A stretch of 64,000 nt of DNA from an uncultured Collinsella sp. (GTDB lineage: Bacteria > Actinomycetota > Coriobacteriia > Coriobacteriales > Coriobacteriaceae): contig UQMV01000001.1 of NCBI GenBank assembly GCA_900542315.1, positions 80,748-144,747 on the forward strand, given 5' to 3'. Shown here piece by piece: positions 59,485 to 64,000 of this stretch. Positions within the stretch are counted from its first letter, which is position 1. Each line of letters starts with the position of its first letter. Below the pieces are notes generated by a model that was not told the origin of the DNA, did no database searches, and saw nothing but the letters and a program-made list of their open reading frames with translations. A program made the position numbers and the translations under genes.

Positions 59485-60033
59485 TTACGAATAAACCTCC
59501 GGTTTCAAAATGCCCAGATACGGAAGGTTGCGATAGCGCTCGGCATAGTCGAGGCCGTAGCCCACCACAAAGGCATCGGGGCAATGGGTTCCAACATACT
59601 TGGGCGTGATGGCCGAGACGCGGTCCTCAACGTCCTTCCACAGGAAGGCGGCGACCTCCAGAGAAGCGGGCTTGCGGCTCTCGAGGTTCTTCATCAGATA
59701 CTTGAGCGTCAGGCCCGAGTCCAGAATGTCCTCGACGATCAGCACGTCGCGACCGCGGATGTCGATATCCAGGTCCTTAATGATACGCACGATACCCGAG
59801 GACTTCACACCGTCGCCGTAGCTCGAAACAGCCATGAAATCGATGTTGGTCGGCAGCTCGATCTTACGCATCAGGTCGCCCATAAAGACCACGGCGCCGC
59901 GCAGGACCGCAATCAGCACCAGATCCTTACCCGCGTAGTCGCGCGTAATCTCCTCGCCCAGGCGAGAGACGATACCGTCGATATCCTCCTGCGTGAACAG
60001 AACCTTCTCGATATCCGGATGTTGAGAAGCCAT
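59485..60033 (-). CDS. hpt: Hypoxanthine phosphoribosyltransferase
   Basis: A 182-residue purine salvage enzyme that turns hypoxanthine or guanine into IMP or GMP with PRPP. The PRPP loop reads VLIVEDILDSGLTLKYLM, with LVLIAVLRGAVVFMGDLMR and KPASLEVAAFLWKD typical. Normal length. AAGGGTTGTC places a modest ribosome site about 8 bases upstream of the ATG. tilS lies upstream and ftsH one base downstream. Confidence 0.96.
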   Translation of the reverse strand: MASQHPDIEKVLFTQEDIDGIVSRLGEEITRDYAGKDLVLIAVLRGAVVFMGDLMRKIELPTNIDFMAVSSYGDGVKSSGIVRIIKDLDIDIRGRDVLIVEDILDSGLTLKYLMKNLESRKPASLEVAAFLWKDVEDRVSAITPKYVGTHCPDAFVVGYGLDYAERYRNLPYLGILKPEVYS

Positions 60034-60180
60034 GACAACCCTTTCTTGTGCTTATCGCCCACACACCGCCGTATGGACGCGAACTACACATTCTAGCAGC
60101 GCACAGGGTAAATTTACCAGCCCGTGCGCCATCAGCGCGGGAATACCGTCAACGTCGCACAGAATAGCAGGCGTGGGACG

Positions 60181-61719
60181 CTATTCCGCATCGACCACGC
60201 GGAGCAGATATGCCACGCGCGTTGCGGCCGTGCACTTAAAACGCTCGTCCGCGCGAACTCCGGCGACCCACACCACGGCACCCCCCGGCGCCGTCCTCAC
60301 CATGGGCACGCCGGCGCGCTCGGAAACGGGAATGCGAGCCTCACCTAGCAAGTCGGATACTTTCTTGCTTCGACCACTCATCCCTAACGGGCACATCACG
60401 TCTCCCGGTGCAGGACCGTCCACCCACAGGCGCGCCAATCGCGCCTCGGCAGGGATCTCGCCACGCGAGCCCGCCAGGATCCGCTCACTATCGCTGTCGG
60501 CAAAACCCAGGGCAGCCGCGTCTACCAAAGCTGTCACTTCCCCGGCAGCTGCAAGCTCACGGGCGCGGCGCACGATATCGCATCTCGGCTCAACGGCCAT
60601 CGGTTCTGTGACCAGCATACGTCCCCCGCCCAACGGCAAACGACCGGGTACGGTAACCCAGTCCGCGACCAGGCCCTCGCGAGCCGCCGGCGCCTTGAAC
60701 GCCAGCATGCCAAACTCAATGCGTGCGTCAATCCCCGCCGGAAGCGTGACCGAGCCGGCGCCCTCGGCAACGCAGGAAAGGACTCGCTCCACATGTCGCA
60801 TCTCTGGACGAGCGTCCGGATCGATGCGCTTAATCGCCAGTCGCACGATGCGCCGCGCGATTACCACCTCGGCCGCAGCAAGGCGCCTGGCATCGAGCAC
60901 CAGCGCGCCCGCCGCCTCCTTACGCAGACAGCTTCGAAACGCCTGTGCCGAAAGCTGAGACAAAAACGCGTCCTCATCGCCTAAGATCTCGCAGGCGGCG
61001 CCAATCGTCTTGCAGACGCTCGCGTTGCGCTGCGCCACCACCGGCATCACTCGATGGCGCACGTAGTTTCGCAGATACGAGATATCCTCATTGCTCTCGT
61101 CTTCACGCCACGGCTGACCATGTACCTGTAGATAGCCCACGAGCTCGCCATGAGTTAGGTCGAGCAAGGGACGCACCACGATATTCCTCCGGCGAGGAAT
61201 GCTCGATAGGCCAGCGGGCCCCGAACCCTTAATCGCGTTCATCAAAAACGTTTCCGCGCGATCCGAAGACGTGTGCGCGGTGCAGATACGAGCCGCCGTT
61301 CGCGGTGCCCCCGTCTGGGCGCAGAGCTCGCGAACATACCTCCGCGCCGCGGCATAGCGCACCTCGCGGGCCGCGGCCTCAATATTGCCCGACTCCCCAT
61401 CAAAATAAGCGTGCTCCACGCACAGCGGTAAACCATATTTCGCGCAAAGCTCACGCACAAAGGCCTCGTCGCCATCGGACGCCTTGCCGCGCAGATGATG
61501 GTTTACATGCAGCACATGCAGGCGCTCGCGAGCAATGGGGGCAACACCGCGTCCGTCTTGGATATCCAGCTTTGATGTGCACGCCATAAGAAGCAGTGCC
61601 GTCGAGTCCGCGCCGCCTGATACCATGAGCACGACAGGAGCTGCCTGCTGCCTCGTCCGGGTCTCATCGACTGCCCCAGGCACGGCATGGTGTCCATAAT
61701 GCTGAGATACCGTAGGCAT
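60181..61719 (-). CDS. tilS: tRNA(Ile)-lysidine synthase
   Basis: A 512-residue PP-loop enzyme. It modifies C34 of tRNA-Ile(CAU) to lysidine so that it reads AUA. The ATP motif is VLMVSGGADSTALLLM (SGGxDS), with HHLRGKASDGDEAFVRE and AHTSSDRAETFLM. The C-terminal TilS substrate-binding region ends in a GCTAATRVAY-like tail (here KCTAATRVAYLLR). GAGGAGG lies 6 bases before the ATG. It heads the tilS-hpt-ftsH cluster. Confidence 0.93.
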   Translation of the reverse strand: MPTVSQHYGHHAVPGAVDETRTRQQAAPVVLMVSGGADSTALLLMACTSKLDIQDGRGVAPIARERLHVLHVNHHLRGKASDGDEAFVRELCAKYGLPLCVEHAYFDGESGNIEAAAREVRYAAARRYVRELCAQTGAPRTAARICTAHTSSDRAETFLMNAIKGSGPAGLSSIPRRRNIVVRPLLDLTHGELVGYLQVHGQPWREDESNEDISYLRNYVRHRVMPVVAQRNASVCKTIGAACEILGDEDAFLSQLSAQAFRSCLRKEAAGALVLDARRLAAAEVVIARRIVRLAIKRIDPDARPEMRHVERVLSCVAEGAGSVTLPAGIDARIEFGMLAFKAPAAREGLVADWVTVPGRLPLGGGRMLVTEPMAVEPRCDIVRRARELAAAGEVTALVDAAALGFADSDSERILAGSRGEIPAEARLARLWVDGPAPGDVMCPLGMSGRSKKVSDLLGEARIPVSERAGVPMVRTAPGGAVVWVAGVRADERFKCTAATRVAYLLRVVDAE

Positions 61720-61767
61720 TTGCTTCCTCCTCTATTCGTCCGCACCCATTGTATCCTTTGGAATCTT

Positions 61768-62577
61768 ATGTCTCGTCTGCACCTTCATATCCTCGGCAGT
61801 GGCTCTAAAGGCAACTGCGCACTCATCGAGGGCCCGCAGGGGCTCATTATGGTCGATGACGGACTGTCTCGCCGCGAGACATTAAAGCGCATGGCAGAAC
61901 TGGGGCTCTCGACAGACAACGTCTCGGCTCTTCTCATTACTCATGAGCATAGCGATCACATCAAGGGCCTCAATGTCTGGTGCAAGCACTGGCACGGCCC
62001 CCTCTTTGCCAGCAGGGGCACTCTTTCGAACAAAGAAAATCTTTCGCATCTGCCTGTCGAGGAATTCGATCCCGGCGACACCCTGTCCATTGCCGGCATC
62101 CACGTGCAAACCTACTCAACATCACACGATGTCATCAATCCGGTCGGCTATCGATTCAATGCTCTCGATGATTCCATTGGGTTTGCCACCGACACCGGAG
62201 AGCTATCGAGCCAAGCCATGAAAACCCTCAAAGATTGTCGAGTCCTCGCACTCGAAAGCAACCACGATGTGACCATGCTGCGCGAGGGAGAATATCCCCG
62301 CTTTCTTCAGGAGCGCATCCTGTCTGCAAGGGGACACCTCTCCAATGGCCAAGCCGCCGAAGCCGCGCGCGCACTTGTTACCGATCGCACCGAACAGCTC
62401 ATTGCCATGCATATCAGCCAAGATAACAATCGTCCGAGCCTTACCGTCAAAAGCTATGCCAAAGCTCTGGCCGCAACCCTGGATGACGAGGTCGGCAGCT
62501 CCGCAACCCTTCTCCAAGGATCGCGAAAACTCTCGATACGCCCTGCGAGTCAGTATCAGCCGGCAACCATTCAATAA
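61768..62577 (+). CDS. Metallo-beta-lactamase fold hydrolase (YycJ/WalJ-like)
   Basis: A 269-residue MBL-fold protein. GSGSKGNCALIEGPQGLIMV opens it, the metal motif THEHSDHIKG follows, then YSTSHDVINPVGYRF, GFATDTGELS and ALESNHD. The YycJ group has nuclease or phosphoesterase activity in cell-wall or DNA metabolism; its exact role is unsettled. I chose the ATG at 61768, which begins the domain; the frame from 61687 overlaps the divergent tilS start. The ribosome site is weak (TTTGGAA). Confidence 0.9.
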   Translation: MSRLHLHILGSGSKGNCALIEGPQGLIMVDDGLSRRETLKRMAELGLSTDNVSALLITHEHSDHIKGLNVWCKHWHGPLFASRGTLSNKENLSHLPVEEFDPGDTLSIAGIHVQTYSTSHDVINPVGYRFNALDDSIGFATDTGELSSQAMKTLKDCRVLALESNHDVTMLREGEYPRFLQERILSARGHLSNGQAAEAARALVTDRTEQLIAMHISQDNNRPSLTVKSYAKALAATLDDEVGSSATLLQGSRKLSIRPASQYQPATIQ

Positions 62578-62585
62578 ACTGTCCT

Positions 62586-62633
62586 AGACAGCAAAAGGGG
62601 CCGAGAATCGCTTCCCAGCCCCTTTTGCTGTCT
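62586..62633. terminator. Bidirectional terminator
   Basis: AGACAGCAAAAGGGGC (62586-62601) pairs perfectly with GCCCCTTTTGCTGTCT (62618-62633), followed by TTTT on the plus strand. It separates convergent genes. Confidence 0.9.
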
Positions 62634-62659
62634 TTTAATAGCGCAGAACACCAACGAAG

Positions 62660-63091
62660 TTAGTCGATGGAGATCTTCGTAACGTTCTTCTTTTCGACGA
62701 TCTTGGGAACCGTAACGGTCAGGATGCCGTCAGCGTACTTAGCCGAGAGGCCCTCGCTCGAAGCGTCCTTTAGATACACGCCACGCGTCGCGCTGTACGA
62801 GCTGAACTCCTTCTGCAGGAAGTTCTTGCCCTCGTTCTCCTCGTCTTCCTCGACATTCACGCTAATGGACAGACGGCCCTCATTGAGCTCGACATCGATA
62901 TCGTCCTTGGCGACACCGGTCAGATAGGCCTTGACCTCATAGCCGTCGCCCTTATCCTCAACGTCAACGGGAAACGCCTTGGAAGCAATCGAGTTGTTTG
63001 CAAGGTCGGTCATATCATCAAACAGATCGAACAGCGAGCTAGCAGAAGGACGAACGCCAAAAACCGAACGATAAGGAACCATGCTTGCCAT
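62660..63091 (-). CDS. Hsp20-family small heat-shock protein
   Basis: A 143-residue alpha-crystallin-domain chaperone. VPYRSVFGVRPSASSLFDLF opens it, the central beta sandwich is KAYLTGVAKDDIDVELNEGR and LSISVNVEED, and the end holds the GILTVTVPK motif with IxI/V-like KISID. It binds unfolding proteins without ATP. The ATG at 63091 has AAAGGAGT 8 bases upstream; the frame to 63169 has none. The upstream region is AT-rich, with repeated CTTATATAT boxes but no CIRCE; I see no clear HAIR element. Confidence 0.93.
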   Translation of the reverse strand: MASMVPYRSVFGVRPSASSLFDLFDDMTDLANNSIASKAFPVDVEDKGDGYEVKAYLTGVAKDDIDVELNEGRLSISVNVEEDEENEGKNFLQKEFSSYSATRGVYLKDASSEGLSAKYADGILTVTVPKIVEKKNVTKISID

Positions 63092-63367
63092 GTTTACCAC
63101 TCCTTTTAGGACTGCCGAGCCATCTTCTAGGTGACTGGGACTTCTTTTGACGCTCTTATATATGCCCACACAGCGCTTATATATACATCGACTATAAAGT
63201 TTTTTGAGTCCAGTACTATAAGCATATCTAAGTGTGTATGACTCAGGTTTTAGTAAGGTTAAGGTTCTTTGAACCAGAGCTTAAATACCGAATATGTCCC
63301 CAGCTACAAATAACAAGGGGCTTACAATGAGCGCATACACGTTGTTGGTAACGAGCTAAAGGGCATC
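63092..63367. promoter_or_regulatory. Divergent promoter region of hsp20
   Basis: An AT-rich 276-bp gap. CTTATATATG (63159) and CTTATATATAC (63175) are near-direct repeats about 17 bp apart. TTGAGT (63215) and ACTCAG (63241) are HAIR-like half-sites but are about 20 bases too far apart for HspR. Confidence 0.4.
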
Positions 63368-63835
63368 ATGGACGACCAAAACCAGAACAAAATGTTTATG
63401 CCGACGCAGGGGGAAGATACTTCCACGCAGCCGCCACGGTTCCATCGCCCCCACATCTCGCAAGAGCCCATTAATGATCCGGAGCCCGAGTATGTGACGA
63501 GAAATCGATATCAAACGCTCGAGGATGCCCAAACGGGACGTAAACATATGGGCGTCGCCTCGGGAGACCCTGTATATCTGAAAGACGCACCATTATCTAA
63601 AAACAGCGCAGCTAGTGATGAGCCACTGAAAGCATCCGCCGCTCATCAACAAAGAGGTCCTCGACCAAAGCAAACCTTGACGCATTCGGCTCGCTATCTC
63701 GAAACGCCAAAACAAGGAAAATCGATCTTCATTTCGTCAAGTAAACGACGCAAGCAGCATCGACTGACACTCCTGCTTTTGATCATTGTGGCCATAGCAG
63801 TTGCCCTTGTTATTCGATTTATCTTCTTGAAATAA
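63368..63835 (+). CDS. Tail-anchored small membrane protein of unknown function
   Basis: A 155-residue hydrophilic, Pro/Gln-rich protein with one C-terminal membrane helix (LTLLLLIIVAIAVALVIRFI, preceded by SSKRRKQHR). The positive cluster places the bulk of the protein in the cytoplasm. No domain recognised. I cannot see a strong ribosome site (GGGCATC before the ATG). The gene stands alone, divergent from hsp20. Confidence 0.7.
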   Translation: MDDQNQNKMFMPTQGEDTSTQPPRFHRPHISQEPINDPEPEYVTRNRYQTLEDAQTGRKHMGVASGDPVYLKDAPLSKNSAASDEPLKASAAHQQRGPRPKQTLTHSARYLETPKQGKSIFISSSKRRKQHRLTLLLLIIVAIAVALVIRFIFLK

Positions 63836-63905
63836 AGGCTCAATACCAAAAACGATAAGATCGTCTGGTGTAATAGAGTCATTTACGCCCCATAAACGCA
63901 AAAAA

Positions 63906-63929
63906 GGGGGAGGCCGCGAGGCCTCCCCC
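63906..63929 (-). terminator. Terminator of the leftward transcript at the window edge
   Basis: GGGGGAGGCC (63906-63915), GCGA loop, GGCCTCCCCC (63920-63929). On the minus strand six T residues follow. Confidence 0.85.
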
Positions 63930-63932
63930 TTC

Positions 63933-64000
63933 TCAGTTCAAGCGCACGGCTCGGTGCCGTCCACCGGTCAGCGGCGCCCTGGCCTCCCACGGGCTGACCC
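63933..64000 (-). other. Structured 3' end of an unidentified transcript, cut by the window
   Basis: Just before a strong leftward terminator. GGTCAGC (63966-63972) pairs with GCTGACC (63993-63999) and further small hairpins fit. One minus frame is open and ends in TGA at 63933-63935 (last residues GGRHRAVRLN), but its codons (AGG, CGG, CGA, GGA) are unlike the CGC-rich usage of neighbours. It could be the end of a non-coding RNA or the tail of a protein gene. Confidence 0.3.

Noticed and set aside
63215..63246. HspR-type HAIR operator before hsp20
   Set aside because: The TTGAGT and ACTCAG half-sites are too far apart for the known 7-base spacing.

Overview
The window looks like the chromosome of a high-GC coriobacterium, most likely Collinsella. 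The evidence is the codon bias (Arg mostly CGC), the dense mix of short divergent operons, a TadA-glycerate kinase fusion, and the many intergenic hairpins carrying a GGGACAGG-like core. Genus is inferred from gene content and style; there is no rRNA here to confirm it.

Left part (1-20 kb). An ABC exporter half is cut off from its probable partner by the window edge. Then come the 4.5S SRP RNA gene followed by a long palindrome, a secreted von Willebrand A protein with a sorting signal, the TadA-glycerate kinase fusion facing away from tRNA-Ser(UGA), a TetR regulator, LemA, branched-chain aminotransferase, DedA and serine acetyltransferase. A MarR-controlled heterodimeric ABC exporter operon has two near-identical operators in its promoter. 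A nitroreductase, a Fis-type regulator and a YeiH-type transporter follow.

Middle part (20-41 kb). GlmS faces a LacI regulator. A HAD hydrolase and LarE follow. A sugar operon of about 6 kb (26.1-32.1 kb) holds PTS EIIBC, a GatZ/KbaZ-like protein, a fructose-6-phosphate-aldolase-type transaldolase, a split transketolase and PTS EIIA, with a divergent LacI regulator. One intercistronic gap in this operon carries interlocked inverted repeats of pseudoknot form. Next are a secreted nuclease, an EF-G-like GTPase, a polar amino-acid ABC importer and RlmD (RumA).

Mobile element (41.16-54.88 kb). A 13.7-kb integrative mobilizable element sits in the 3' end of rlmD. The last codons of the original gene are still readable beyond the element (54882-54911). 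Integration swapped the native 9-residue RlmD tail for an element-encoded tail of about 109 residues. The element carries, in order: a replication-like region with 14 TGTTCCA boxes, a structured leader RNA, an AlpA/Xis-like HTH protein, a primase-helicase, a small coiled-coil protein, a candidate oriT, MobC, a relaxase, two small unknown genes, a damaged metallophosphoesterase, a three-gene envelope-protein cargo operon, two HTH regulators and a large serine recombinase. No VirB4/T4SS genes are present, so it would need a helper for transfer. Inverted arms in the reconstructed attP centre on a GA dinucleotide shared by both ends.

Right part (54.9-64 kb). Housekeeping resumes with a PHP phosphatase, an aminotransferase, the conserved tilS-hpt-ftsH cluster, a YycJ-like metallo-hydrolase, Hsp20 and a small tail-anchored protein. 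The window ends just inside a structured transcript or gene read leftward.
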